DNA of 64,000 nt from Gorsachius magnificus (lineage: Eukaryota; Chordata; Aves; Pelecaniformes; Ardeidae). Below are positions 1-12,995 of the stretch, piece after piece. The position numbers and the translations under genes are program-made. The stretch spans positions 9,532,984 through 9,596,983 of the forward strand of contig CM067082.1 of the NCBI GenBank assembly GCA_034008185.1, read 5' to 3'. Below the pieces are notes generated by a model, which saw only the letters and a program-made list of their open reading frames with translations, was not told the DNA's origin and searched no databases. Positions within the stretch are counted from its first letter, which is position 1. The number at the start of each line of letters is the position of its first letter.

Positions 1-1031
1 ATATTATTTTACCTAAGGGCTGTGCAAATGTTTGTGGAAGGTAATCTCACCTTGGCAGCTAAATTCAGCTACGTGCACCCACCTGCGATTTTTCTTCTGC
101 CTAGCACTAAGTGTTCTTTTGCAATGGTACCAGGAAGATGAGTAAAGGGTTTGTTATGTTAAAGAAGATGAAAACAAGGAGTAGGGTGGTTTATTGTCAT
201 TGCCAGTATTCAATCACTGTGTGGGAAACAGAGATTTCCAAAACCACAGGATTAAGGAGGATTCTATAGACATCCCAACTACTTGACAGCCAGTAGAGAG
301 AGCAGGGCAGCATGTGAAGGCAGTGATATTTTAATAGTCAACCTTGCCAAAGATAAAGATCCAGGCTGAAAAGAACTGTCCTACTTTGGAAATGTCTTTT
401 TAGTACACAGAAAGAATTTTTGCACTCAGTTTGGGAATAGCAATTACAAGTACTCATGATACTACAGAGAAAACTGGAGAACATGGAGGTATTGAGGGCC
501 TTGTTGATCCCAGTAATGACAGCTGATGGGCGTACAGTAGGCACAAAGGACAGACCCTTTACTGGTTAAAGCCTTCTTAGAAGGTAACAACAAAAGCAGA
601 AAATAACAGAATGGGACTCGGTGACAAGGCAAGTGCATATATGTGGGGAGAAAAAATCAGGTGAAACACTGAATAGGAGGAAGACACGGAGAAAGCAATA
701 ATGATGAAGGAGGCATAAGGGAACCATAAGCAGTGAATTAGATATGAACCCACAAAGCAGTAGGGAAATTACACTTTTAAAATAAGCCAGTATAGTTTTG
801 GACTGGAGACTCAGGTTTCTCCCACTCCAGATTGCAGGGGAAGTAGCTCCTGACTTCTAGCGGTTGCAAACTTTGCTCTCTGTAATGTGCTTCTCCTGCC
901 ATTTACCCATTTCTGGGCTCATGAGCCTATTTGCATTATCAAATATGTCTGCATCCCTCTGTTCAAAGCTAATGATATATTGATTTCACTTTCGTTTCAG
1001 GATTCTTTAGGCATTTTTATTCTAATCTGTT
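1..1031. other. Intergenic, no recognised feature
   Basis: A+T rich unique-looking sequence. The only open frames are short and non-conserved in appearance. Confidence 0.6.
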
Positions 1032-1562
1032 CTGGTGAGACCTCACCTAGAGTACTGCGTCCAGCTCTGGAGGCCTCAGCACAAGAAGGACATGGACCTG
1101 TTGAAGCGGGTCCAGAGGAGGGCTACTAAAATGATCCGAGGGCTGGAGCACCTCTCCTATGAGGGCAGGCTGAGAGAGTTGGGCTTGTTCAGCCTGGAGA
1201 AGAGAAGGCTGCGGGGAGACCTGATTACGGCCTTTCAGTTCCTAAAGGGGGCCTACAGGAAAGATGGGGAAAATCTTTTTAGTAGGGCCAGCTGTGTCAG
1301 GACAAGGGGTAATGGCTTTAAACTAAACCAGGGTAGGTTTAGACTAGATATAAGGAGGAAATTCTTTACAATGAGGGTGGTGAAACACTGGAACGGTTGC
1401 CCAGAGAGGCAGTGGAGGCCCCATCCCTGGAAACATTCAAGGCCAGGTTGGATGGGGCTCTGAGCAACCTGATCTAGTTAGTGGTGTCCCTGCTCACTGC
1501 AGGGGGGTTGGACGTGATGACCTCTAGGGGTCCCTTCCAACCCAAAACATTCTATGATTCTA
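1032..1562 (+). mobile_element. 5'-truncated CR1 LINE
   Basis: The copy begins inside ORF2 at the conserved reverse-transcriptase tail ([10 protein letters not shown]) and runs through [36 protein letters not shown] sequence to the CR1 3' UTR and a terminal ATTCTATGATTCTA. The reading frame is open to about 1390, then shifts by one base: after HWN the expected leucine-proline context is lost. 5' truncation and lack of an obvious target-site duplication are normal for CR1. The 3' tail (AGTGGTGTCCCTGCTCACTG) marks a subfamily shared with the copies at 33824, 46761, 47853 and 52960. Confidence 0.93.
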
Positions 1563-4049
1563 AGTATAAGGACAAAGGGACTTTCTGAATGTTCTGTTAG
1601 CATGCAAACCAAATTCCTATGAAGCCTACGTAAGTCATGTTTAGAAACTTTAGCTGAATTTTTAAGGACTTTGATGTTCACCAACTGTTTTCAAAAAACT
1701 CTCAGAAAGTTTCTGGTCTTTGGTGCCAGCCCTAATGGAGTTCTCGTGGGTGTACCGACAGGAATAGGTGCAATTGCAGACTGAGCTTGATCTAGTTTGA
1801 CTTCTGCAGTGTGCAACACACTGAGGGTGGATAACGTTGCTTTTTCTTTCTCATTGGTTATGTTCTTGTACTGCTTTAATTCTCCAACTGAACTGCATCC
1901 AGTTAAACTTCAGAAATTTTAGGCAAGTTGGAAACAATAACACAATGTTAGAAAGATTTTGGCAGAGAGAAGTGGGTTTGGGAGGAGAAGCAATCACAGG
2001 GGGAATAGACTGATGTTGGTGACTTAGAGGCAAAAAATGTGAAATAGTAAGGCAAATACTCGATTAGTCTAGACAGTCCTTACCCTTGCAGAAAAACTGC
2101 CAGTGATCTCCCAGGCAGCTGTTTTAATGATCACAGAATCACAGAATTTCAAGGGTTGGACACCTAAACTGCTTTTAGGAAGCTGGGTTTAAGAAAACAT
2201 GTCAGCATTTAATTCCACGTTAGTTTATGTGGGAGATGATGCTCTGCAAAAAGCCTTTAGCTTGAGGAATGCTGTCCCAGATGGGTATAAAGGGGTACAG
2301 TCCAGAAGCATCACCTTATCACAGCCTGTTTTGAAGGGCTGAGAAGAATGTGTTATATCTATTTTGATCCCAGGTTGGGTGGTAAAAACAAATAATGAAA
2401 CCTAGTGATATGAAAAAACAAAACCGAAGCCTGGCAATAGGATTTGTCCAGATTGAAGTGTTCACTCTACCTGTATGTTTGACAGTTATTCTGCATAGCC
2501 TGAACAACCATGTATATATATGCTTATATACATACACAAGCATATAAATGTATACATATAGATGCATTCTAAATCACCAACATGCCTGCCAGCAAAACTT
2601 ATCAAAGACAAACACTACTGCAGCATTATCTATTTATTCTGCAGGCCTAAAACTCCTCCTCTGAATGCTGTCTGTACCTGCTACTCATTATTATCCTTGT
2701 TGATAGCAGCTGGGCTGTTTTTCCCCATCAGGGCAGTTACAATATGACTTGCTATCACTCATGGTGCCTTGCAGACACAAGGCAAAAATGTGGTCCCTGT
2801 GCTAAAGAGCATTGAAGGAGTGTAAGTGTAATCATAGACATGTGTTTCCTATTTGAGGCCTGGAGCTGACTGATAATTGTAAAGCTTAATGCCAAATCCA
2901 GATGATGATATTAATAAAAGCTTTGCTACGGACTGCATTGCCAGGTGGGGCGGCCGGGGCGACTCTGCAAAGTGGGGCAAAAAGAAGAAAGAGGTGAGGG
3001 AACCTAAGTAAGGTTGCAAAGAAGGCAGAAATAGGATGATGTACTGCAAAGGATATTCTCCATTGCAGCGAAGGCAGTATGTTAGAAATCACAAAGAGAT
3101 TTTCAGAGTTTACTCAGTCCAGGAATGCTTTATTCTGCCCTTGATTTCTGTGCAAATTTGTGCTTGACACCAGTGGGAGATGCCCCTGCTGTCTTTATCA
3201 GCCTGAGGACCCTCACTAAAAAGGACTTTGCCAATCACCCTCCAGTGTCAGTCACTACCCTATCACTACACTATCTAGCAATTGTACTCTTGCTGTACTT
3301 TTCCTCCCTTTTTGATACATCAGCTAATGACAACAAATGTTGCCAGACCAGCCTTGAAGGCTCCAGCTTTTCTTTTTTAACTCAGAAAGACCACAGACAG
3401 CAGCTGTGTAGCTTGTCTCTGCTCTTCTGCTAATATACCTTATTCCCCAATGCCAGGGACCTGCAGGGAGCAGAAGGAATTTAATTTCTGCCTGCCCAGT
3501 ATTTATGTTGCTAATGAAAGAGGCTCATGGACACATTCATTTTGGGACACAGACGCCTATTTTTTGAGAAATGGGACCGAGAGCACAGCTCATTTCATCT
3601 GGGTAACTCATCAGTGAAGACAAACACAGTCAGGATCAAACCTCCAGGCTGCTTGCAGCCTTCCTCTGGGGGGTTTACTGGGAGGGAGGGGAAGCTGTGA
3701 GACATTAATTAATGCAAGAGCTTGTGCATAACTCCCTGTCTGGAAAGGGGACTAGGTGTAACCAAGAAGGTGCTGAGACAGATGAGCATGCACTGCAGAG
3801 TTAATCAGCATATATATGCTGTAGGTAGGACACACCATATAGCTGGTGGCCTTTTGTCAAGGTCTCTTGGTCACAAAGTGGCCAAGTTAGGTGGTTTCAA
3901 CTCCCACACCAGTATGCTGCATCAACCATGCTAGTGGGAGGGCACTGGGGGACAGGCTAAACCCTGTGAAACCCAATTCTCTTGCATACTAGGTAAATGC
4001 TTGCTTGGATCCTTCTTTTGGCCCATGAACATTACCTTTGCCTTGTTTA
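1563..4049. other. Intergenic, essentially featureless
   Basis: Apart from the CR1 scrap at 2127 and an AT/TA-rich patch near 2510-2560 (TATATATGCTTATATACATA), nothing is recognisable. Confidence 0.6.
2127..2166 (-). mobile_element. CR1 3'-end scrap
   Basis: ATCACAGAATCACAGAATTT followed by AAGGGTTGGA is the reverse complement of the extreme CR1 3' end, where the terminal octamer repeat meets the CCAACC box. Only about 40 bases can be recognised. Confidence 0.6.
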
Positions 4050-4270
4050 GAATCATCGAATCATTTAGGTTGGAAAAGACCTTTAAGATCATCAAGTCCA
4101 ACCGTTAACCTGTCCCTGCCATCACACCACTAAACCATGTCCCTAAGCACCTCATTGATCCTTCTTTTAAATACCTCCAGGAGATGGGGACTTGAGCACT
4201 TCCTTGGGCAGCCCATTCCAATGCTTGACAACCCTTTCAGTGAAAAAATTTTTCCTAACTTTTTTATCAC
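4050..4270 (-). mobile_element. CR1 LINE 3' fragment
   Basis: It starts with AATCATCGAATCATTTAGGT and TTGGAAAAGACCTTTAAGAT, a CR1 tail in reverse, and continues through the CCTCCAGGAGATGGGGA and GGCAGCCCATTCCAATG blocks to TTTTTCCTAACT. It is a different, older-looking subfamily from the copy at 1032 and only the 3' 220 bases are recognisable. Confidence 0.88.
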
Positions 4271-6721
4271 TGTGATCCTGATGTAAGTCTCCATCTCAGC
4301 TGCATATCGGGAAAGCCACTGTCTACAGTGCTCACAAAGGGCTTTGCGTTTATGCAGTGGAGGCTCTTCCTAACAGCGTAGGCTGTGGCTATGAATATGA
4401 AAAGCAGGTAATTCTATTTTCTACAAAGAATATAAAGAAGAAAAACTCCATGGAGACATTCCTCAAATCTTTTTCCTTCCATCTCCTAAAAGCCATGAAA
4501 AATTCTGCTAAGAAATGCATTTGTCAAAAATGTACATGAAAAATAAATCACTGCTTAGCATGCCTGGGATTGGCATGGTGGAGTACTGTCCTTTGCTGGA
4601 AATCTGAAGATGGTGTTGTATCCCAGGTGCCACTGCCAGCTTCTGTGAACAGCCTCTCCCAACAGCATCTAAGAGCAATTCCTCTGGAAAACTGCTGGAA
4701 GCACACACCTGTGATAACCTAACCAGCCACTGAGTGTCATCTTTGCTCCACAAACCCAGCTGAAAAAGTATTTGCATGACAGAAAGCAGAAAGGATGCTT
4801 GACCCTTAAGGAGAGGTCAGATATAACAACTCAGGAGCTAGACACAATCCTCATTGTAAACTGGAGAGCTTTAATTAACTCACCTGCTTTAATAACACAG
4901 TGCTCAGCCTCTGCGACCTGCAGTTTCTCTCTGATGTAAAGTAGGCATTTGAACTTGAAGATCACGGTTTGGTCTAGAGAAGGGAAAGACTAAATTTCTT
5001 TCTGCTGTTGACTTCACTGACAACAGCCATGTTAAACCAGGGATGAATTTGACCCAGTGACTCATAGGGCTGAGCTAGTGGGCACCAAAGCAATGCTTTT
5101 ATATCATCCTCTTCATACTTAGTGGCTGGATCCCACAATGCAGTAATTGTTCTGCTTCCTTCCTCATTAATTAATTGCAGTATGTAGTTCTCCTGATTTG
5201 GTCTGTGTCTCTGTGTTACAACAGATAGCTTGACTCTTACATTTTCCACTCAACATTGGCCAAGGTTTTCTGTCCAGGGATCAAATGCTACATCATTTGA
5301 CCAAGACTGTCTTCGCAATGACCATAATTCTCATAATGGACTCAGCCTCCTTCCCAGCTCTTGCTGGACAAGCTTTTGGAGGGCTCCAGTTTTGTTCCCT
5401 GCGAGGTCAGAGAATGCTGCCAAGACCTCAGGGACCTGCAATACATTTCATGGCTTTCCAGGAGACAACCTGTGCCAGCACAAGTTACTCCCAGATGACC
5501 TGGGACTCCGGGCAACCTCCAGCATGTCTTTCCCAGACTCTCTAGTTATGGTTCTACATGGGCAATGCCATGGACAAAGCCATTTCCAGCTGCTCTGAGG
5601 TATTCAAAGTAATTTTCATCTACCATTAGTCTGCTGAATGCAAACATCTTTGCCTTTCTTTAGCCACAGGACTCTCAGCACCTTGGTTCTCACTTCCTAA
5701 TCCCTCTCCTTTACCATCTCATGATAATCCTAGACAGCACCTCCTCTTTGCTCCTGCATCAAGAGGTACAGCTGAGCACCACTGCAGTAATCAGAATTCA
5801 TTTATTGGTTTCTTACTACTATATATAAGCTGTTATGAAGTTTGAATCCCTGCTGGGGCCGATCAGGAAATCATTAGACTGAAGTAGAACATTAACTTCT
5901 AGAGGACACTGTTCTTCCTAAACTGCACTGTAAGGATGCAAAAAAATATGGAGGTTCATTCAAGAGGAGGGCCCTGGATGCCAGAGAAAATTCTCCCCAA
6001 AAAACTTCTGATGGAAGGAGACACAGAAGCATGGCAGTGTCTGTGGGCATATTTGCCATTTCAATTTGATCTGTGTTTCTTCTGTGCTGACTTATAAAGA
6101 GTTACTGTGTTGAGGCAGCAAATTGACAGTATCTGGTTTCCCCCAGCAATTTATCCTTGGCTGATTTAAATGGTAAACTCAGAACATCCTCTTGCTGTTC
6201 TGCAAGAGCACAAATCTTGCTCAGACCTGAACAGTGGCACCTGAAGGTACCTGAGATCCAACGCTTTCATTTCAGCCAACTGGCAACAGACTAATCGCAA
6301 GACCATATCCCAGTGTCAGATATATTGGTCCAGTCTCATAGGTGCAGCTCTGACCTTAAACTTGAAGGCAACTTTAATTTCTAGGTCAGCTATGGACCCA
6401 TTGTCTCTCTTGTCTTGCCCACCACCCCAGTAAAACTGATGAAAAGTCATGTGTTTAAGAATTATATAACACTATTCTATGTGCTGAAGATTTGAGCATG
6501 GCAGATCTGCAGCACAAGTTCTCAGGTCTTAGCTGGGATGGAGGCAGTAACCTTGAAGTGTGACTTAAGAGACTTTGTTTTATTGAAGCATCAAGCAAAA
6601 CCCTCCCATCACCCCATCTTTTATATCTGTTCAGAATGTAAGTTATAGTGACTGACTTTCAACCAAAGAATATGTGAATACCTTTTTGCATCCAGTCACT
6701 GGGCAGGTTGGGCTGTAGTTC
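4271..6721. other. Intergenic, no recognised feature
   Basis: Unique-looking sequence. A 91-codon minus-strand open frame at 4974-5249 was examined and matches no family I know. Confidence 0.55.
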
Positions 6722-8115
6722 ACAAAATCACACAGTAACTGAGGTTAGAAGGCACATCTGGAGCTCGTCTAGTCCAATTCCCTGCTCAAAACAGTGTCAC
6801 CTACAGCAGGTTGCCCAGGTTGTCCTGTCAGGTTTTGAATATCTCCAAGGATGGAGACTACACAACCCCTCTGGGAAACACATTCCTTGTTCAACCATCC
6901 TCTCAGTACAAATGATTTTTTCTTATTTTAAGTGGCATTTCCTGTATTTCAGTTTGGGCCTATTGCCTCATTTGCTGCCACTGAACACCACTGAGAAAAC
7001 TCTGGCTCCATCATCTTCACTTCCCCAAGCAGGTATTTATACACATGGATAAGGTCCCCCTGATCTTCTTCTGCTTCTGGCTGAATAGTCTGAGCTCTTT
7101 CAGCCTCTCTTCGTATGACAGATGCTCCAATGACTTCATCATTTTCACAGCCCTTCAATGGACTTGCTCCAGTACATCCACGTCTCTCTTGTACTGGGGA
7201 GCCCACCTCTGGACACAGCATGCAGATGTGTCTCACCAGTGCTAAGCAGAGGTAAAAGATCACATCCCTCAACCTACTGGCAATGCTCTGTGTAATGCAG
7301 CCCAGGAGGCCATTGGTCTTCTTTGCTGCAAGGACACATTTCTGTGTCATGGTCAACTGGGACTCCCAGGTCCTAGTCTGCAAAGTTGTTTTCCATCTAG
7401 TTGGCACCTGGCATATTCTGGTGCATGGGGTTATTCCTTGCCAGATATAGGACTTTCCATTTGCCTGTGTTGAATTTCATGAGCTTCTTGTCAGTCAATT
7501 TCTCCAGCCTGTTGAAGTCCCTCTGAATGGCAGCATGACCTTCTGGTGTATCAATCACTCCTTCCAGTTTTGTATCACCTGAAAACCTTCTGAGGCTACA
7601 GTCCCAACATCTAGGTCAGTAATGTAGATGTTAAATGATAGTTGCCCCAGGATCAACCCTGGGGTACACCACTAGCGACTGGCCTCTGGCTAGACTGCTG
7701 CTGATAACAACACTTAGAACCTGGCAGCAGATTGCTTGTAACCTGCTGTGTTGCCCCTCCAGAAGATACCAGACTGATTCAAGTCCCCCATGTGGACCAG
7801 AGTCTGTGAACATGAGGCTTCCAGTTGACTGAAGAAGGCATCATCTACCGCTTTCTTCAGCTCAGGTGGCCTCTAGCAGACATCTGTCACTGTGTCACCC
7901 ACCTTTGTCTGACCACTAATCCTGACCCGTAAGCTCTCAGCTGGCTCATCATCCATCCCTAGGCAGAGTTCCATGCCTTCCTGCTGCTCTCACATATAGG
8001 GCAACTTCCTTGCCCTTCCAGCCTGTCTTTCCTGAAGAGCCATGGTCCATCCACTGTAGCACTCAGTTGTCCGAGCTATCCCACCACAGCTCTGTGATCC
8101 CAAAGAGACTGTGTT
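6722..8115 (-). mobile_element. Long internally deleted CR1 LINE (endonuclease joined to RT)
   Basis: Read on the minus strand it begins near 8115 with endonuclease sequence (ITE-WWDSSD), continues through a degraded cysteine-tyrosine-arginine block and a GD-N motif near 7780, then at about 7690 jumps to the RT block around SGVPQGS (here LVVYPRVD). It continues through the RT tail (AAKKTNGLLGCITQSIASRLRDV at about 7270-7330) to the 3' end at 6722. Roughly a third or more of ORF2 between endonuclease and RT palm is missing. Stops and frameshifts are frequent, so the copy is dead. It is older than the copy at 1032. Confidence 0.85.
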
Positions 8116-11100
8116 TGACAAGATTTCTAGTAAAAATACAGTATTTTTACTACATTAAAGAAAAATGGTCAGTGTTAGCAGCCTTCAAATGCATATCTCC
8201 TTGTTCATATCAAAGCTTAATATTAACCCTAACAAAAAAATCACCTTGAAAGGTGAGCTATATTGATGAAATAGAGCAACACAAGGAAGATGAAGAGGCA
8301 GCAGCTCAGAAAACTAATATTCTTCAATAAAACATTAATAGAGTGGGAAAGACTGTGGTCTAGCGAAATTTAGACCTCATTAAAGCCAGTGGGATCTCAA
8401 ATGCCCTTTCAGGGCAGAATAAGGAGTGTAGCAGGAAACAGAGGCAGAGGCAGACTGTTGGCACCTGAGGAGAGAGTCCTCACATTAGGGGTTGAGAAAA
8501 GAAAGTGTTCATCTGCTGCGGTGTTCTACAGCTGATGTAGGGGTTTTGTCTGGCTAGGAGAGCTACTTCTGCACTGGGACTGGCTTGTAAAAACTATGCC
8601 AAATAGAGCTACGTGGCTATTAATATTTTTTCATGTTTTTGGTCAGTGTAGCCAACTGGTGAAACTTTTGCCTAGATAAAATTGTTTCCTCGGTATGGTG
8701 CTCATCTGCAGGCCTTGCCTGCCTGATTTCTTTTGCCAATACTGAGGAACTGGAAAGTAGCTCGCATGTCATGATGTTTTGCAGTTGTCTCATGTTGCTT
8801 GTCTTTCTGTTTTATAGCCATGCGTCTGTCCTCATACAAACTGTAATGCACCTCCTTCTTTCTCCTTCTCTCCATATTTTCACATTTTCCCTATGCAGTT
8901 TGATGAACTTGAAACAGTAAATTAGTGTAGTAATTTACTGGAGGTTTGTATTAATCAGGTTTGTATTAATCAGGTTTGTGTCAGTTTGTACCCAGGAATC
9001 CAAGAAGAATGAGTCCTTTTTGTATGCAGACAAAGTGGTTCCTTTGCTAAAAATCTTCAACAGAAGAGATGTCCCCAGGCAGAGAGAGGATATCACATAT
9101 TAGACAACGTGAAGACCACACATAGTCTGTTAACCTTCCCTCTGCTTTCCATTTCTCTGCAAAAATTATGTCCTAAGTCCAGGCATGCAGTTCAGAGAAG
9201 ATCAGCTAATAAAAGGAGGTGAGACCTTGAAGAAAAGGAGTGAAGGATACAGAGAAAGTGCTAAAAAAGTAAAAGCAGTGCGTAAAGAGTGAAGCTGAGG
9301 TGAAGGGAAAGAGAAGGTTGAAGTGAGTCACAGTGAGAAGGGAGCAGTGTCAGACCAGAGCTTTCCAAGGAGCCAGACATCTCCACTTTGGATGATCCTG
9401 GAAGTGCTCCTATCAGGTGGGCTCCCCCAGGCCCACACAGCAAGGATTTAAGGTGTAGGTATTATCTTATCTGGGATGAGAAACATGATGTTCCCCTGAG
9501 GTGGAGCTGAAGAAGTATCCTGTTAATAAGCCTGCAGTTTTCTTGTCCATCTGCCTGGAGACAAGAATCCAGTGTGCTGCCATGACTTTTATTTTTATTC
9601 AAGGTCTCTGGATATTTGTCACTTCTGATTTTTGCATTTCTCCTAAACCTGGACACAAGACTCAGTGCTATAGGAGAACAGAGAGCCAACACAATGTAAC
9701 ATGCAGGCCTGCTTCCACTTTGTACATATAGTTTCCTCTCACATTAAGCAATTCTTGGAAGTATTCATCGTCTTTAGGAATCCCTCTTTCATAAAGGTTT
9801 GGGACCTGATGAAGCATAATTAGATCATTTTTTAAGGCACAACCCAGAGTCATGTCACTGATTCAACAGCTACGAGACAGAACAATCTAGCGTGGAGTTA
9901 AACACGGCTTGCCTTTACACCCAAGCTGTTTCCCCTGGAGCATTTTTTCATATAAGGACAAAAATCCTGTCTTCTTGGTATGCCTTAAAATCGGTGCAGA
10001 GCTTGCAATGCTGATATTAATGAAGGGTTGCAACAGTTCAGCTATTAATACATTTTCTCTGGCAGAGCTTAGCAGAATATGATGAATTCTGGGTAGAGTA
10101 TGTTATGCTAATTAGGAGAAATATAGGAAAGACCTTTTCCCTTCTGAATATAAGAATACTCCAAATGAATATTGTAGTTAACATATGCACACAGGAACAT
10201 AAGATTATATGTATCACTGGCAACATCCTCTTATTAGCTACGAACATATGTTTTGAACAAGGAGAGGCTCTGATTGATAACGGAAGGGCAGAATACTGGC
10301 AGATGAGGTGAGGAGAAAGAAGTAAGAGATGGAGCTCTTCGGATACAGTTCATAGGGACAACCTTGGAGACTTCTTAGATCGAAAACTGCCTGTTCCTAT
10401 AGTATATAGAACAAGATCTTCAGAGTCTTTTGGGGAAAACCCCCCAATCACTCAGCCCCCCTCCGCTCCTGCCCATTTATATCAGTTAATTAATGTGGAC
10501 TGCTTTTTCCCCCTTGTAATGAGAGCTATCCTGCAAAGAAAAAGAAGGAAAACGAAACCAAAAGTTATCTTTCCTCGCAGTGTTCCAAGTATTCACTTCT
10601 ATGGACATGAGCTGCCTTGTCTGAAATGTTTCCCTATATCTATATCATTCCCAACAATATAACAACTCCATAGGAATAAATGGTTATGGTTTTTTTCCTT
10701 TCTTTTCCTTAAATACTGTCTTGAAATAAGAAATGGTGAAACTCCCAAAGCTTTTGTAATCAATTGACAGAACTGGATACTGTGTATGAAATATTTCTTT
10801 TAGAAAGATAACCAGGACCATGTCACAGCGGGAGCTGCAGTAGGATAATGAAGCACAATCCTTCTAATTACAAGATGAAAACAAAACAAAATACTAATGC
10901 TTCTCAAATCACATGTAGTATGCAGACATAGGAGACGTTGTTAAGTGGAGGTCTTTATATCTTTCCCCTTGCTTTTAGCGTCCCTTTAAGCCAACAAGAA
11001 GTCCTCTGCTATTGTGGTTGTTCATATAAAGCAGGGTTTGACTCATGTTTATCGAGGGCACTGCTATAAAATGATTTAACCACCTGAACCAAAAGTAGGG

Positions 11101-12884
11101 ATTTAATGAGCAGTGGGGGTTTTGGATTTGAAGGCATGTGGGGCATAAGTTTGGGGCAAGGATATCTTACAAAAATCTCAGGGTCTCCACCACTTGCTGC
11201 TAAAATTTGCTCCTGTTGACACTGCACCAAGTTTACTGTAGGTTTTGGTGAAACTTTTGTCAGGCATCTGATGGAAAAGTCCATTAGGAAAGGTAGAATT
11301 TTTAGGTGGTCTTTGGGTCAGGCCTAATGAAGAGATCTTTCCAGTTACCTGAGGTTGAACTGCAGTTTCTCTGTGAATGCTTATGAGAAATTTATATATG
11401 AGAGTAACAAGAGGAAGTAAAAACAATCAGACAGCAGAAGTTCTTTTCATTTTTCTTTCAGAAACTGCCAGAAAAGCCTGCTTTCTTCATCTCAAGATTA
11501 GAAAATGGCATCAGATGCCATATTTGTAGGACTGTGAGCAAATAATAAGGATACGAGCAGCCCAATCTAGCAAAGTTCACCAAAGTCAAAGCAAAGTTCC
11601 CCACTGACTTCCTAGAGTTTTCCATGGTGTTTTAAGAGTGAATGTTTCTATCTGACCTGTATTGTGGTGCTGTATCATAAAAAATTAAGATGATACACGA
11701 TATCTTCTATTATTCAGGATTACTCTGAAGATGCATCAAATGGAGTATGTTTTCCAATCACAGGATGGTCCGTCTGCTGTTACTTACGTTGCAGTAAACT
11801 CTCTGAGGGATGCATTATATGACTCAGAATCAGTTTGAAATAACACAGTCCCACTTGGTTCCTGGTAATCACATTGGAGCTGCACTTTGCACCACGCCAT
11901 GCACAGGACGTGTTGTCTTAGTCAGGTCCATCTTTCTAGTCTCTGCTTTCTTTCAAGGACAAAAAACACAGGGGTAGGGCAAAAAAAGTTCAGGTTTTGG
12001 TGAGACAGCATTTGCCATTATAGTTCTAACCTGTGTGTTTGTCTACAGGAAAAGGAATATATGTATATATAGCTACACTATATACCTGACTGCTCCAGAT
12101 TTATCCTTTCTTTTCCAGGTTAAAGGAGGAAGGAAAGGGGAGGCAGAGCTGAACCCAGCCATTCAGTTACAAAACACCAGAACTACTTTTTTTTGCATTA
12201 AATCTTAGATGCCTTTATTTACAAAATACCTCTATCATCTCTTCTTGATCGAATCAGTACAGACTTTTACAGACTTTTACATTTGATACAATATAAGTGT
12301 AATAAAGGCAAAAATAATCTCAAAATTCTTGCATGGATTAAATATCTGCTTGTTAACAGAAGTACAATATCAGTAATTTTTTGCAAAAGGCTTTGACTCT
12401 TAAGACAGACATCTCAGAGAACAAGTATTTCTCCTTCTGTCCCAGCAATAATTAATTGAAGGTCTCCATTTAGAAACATAGGTAGTGAATGTCTGGAAGA
12501 GGGCCACAGAAGTACAGCTGTTCCAAGCATATTCTGTATAGTTTTGATTATCAGGGCCCAAGCGTAGGACCTGCAGTGCATGGATGCACCTCTTTGAGCT
12601 TCAGGTGGACTCCAGTAGTCTTGAAATTAAGTGGTCTAAGCTGCCTAACAGCTCCTTTGAATTTAATTGCTCAGAAGCAGAAGCACATGAGGGGTTTTTA
12701 AATGTTATAGAGGTGTTCTGCATATTGTGCTTATTTTTCCTTCACATGTGTTCTCTGTCACCCAGATAAAGTTAAGACTTCCTTGATCTCACTGGTGCAC
12801 TGTAAACATTGGTTAAGTGAAGAGCTGGAAGTATTTAATTATTGTGATAATACGAGGCCCCTTGATTGTAGGTAGCTGGCTCTA
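8116..12884. other. Intergenic, mostly unique sequence
   Basis: Only the 15-bp tandem repeat at 8942 and a 10-bp duplication AGACTTTTAC at 12261-12280 stand out. No transposon or gene seen. Confidence 0.55.
8942..8976. repeat. 15-bp tandem repeat, two copies plus part
   Basis: AGGTTTGTATTAATC occurs at 8942 and 8957, followed by a partial AGGTTTGTG. Simple local duplication. Confidence 0.9.
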
Positions 12885-12995
12885 GGGAATGCACTGTACA
12901 AGCATCTGAAGTGCTTTCCAGATACTAATTATTGCCACAAGACTATCATTCCTGTTTGAAGGTAAGGAAATTAAGGCATGGATCAGTAACCATTG
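12885..12995 (-). mobile_element. MIR-like ancient SINE relic
   Basis: GCACTGTACAAGCATCTGAA, GTGCTTTCCAGATACTAATT, ATTCCTGTTTGAAGGTAAGG and AAATTAAGGCATGG follow the order of a MIR/L2-type tail read in reverse (the ...ATTTTACAGATGGGGAAACTGAGGC... block). Similarity is by eye and low. Confidence 0.5.

Noticed and set aside
4974..5249. 91-codon minus-strand frame with ordinary-looking amino acid composition
   Set aside because: No recognisable domain, no supporting splice context, and a frame of this length is expected by chance in 64 kb.
5688..5704. Possible REST/RE1 site (CTCAGCACCTTGGTTCTC)
   Set aside because: Only the CAGCACC half matches the RE1 consensus; the GGACAG half is absent. KCNQ3 is a reported REST target in mammals, but no convincing full site was found by eye.
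6949..7407. 152-codon minus-strand frame as a host gene
   Set aside because: Its residues (AAKKTNGLLGCITQSIASR) are the reverse-transcriptase tail of the CR1 copy at 6722-8115.
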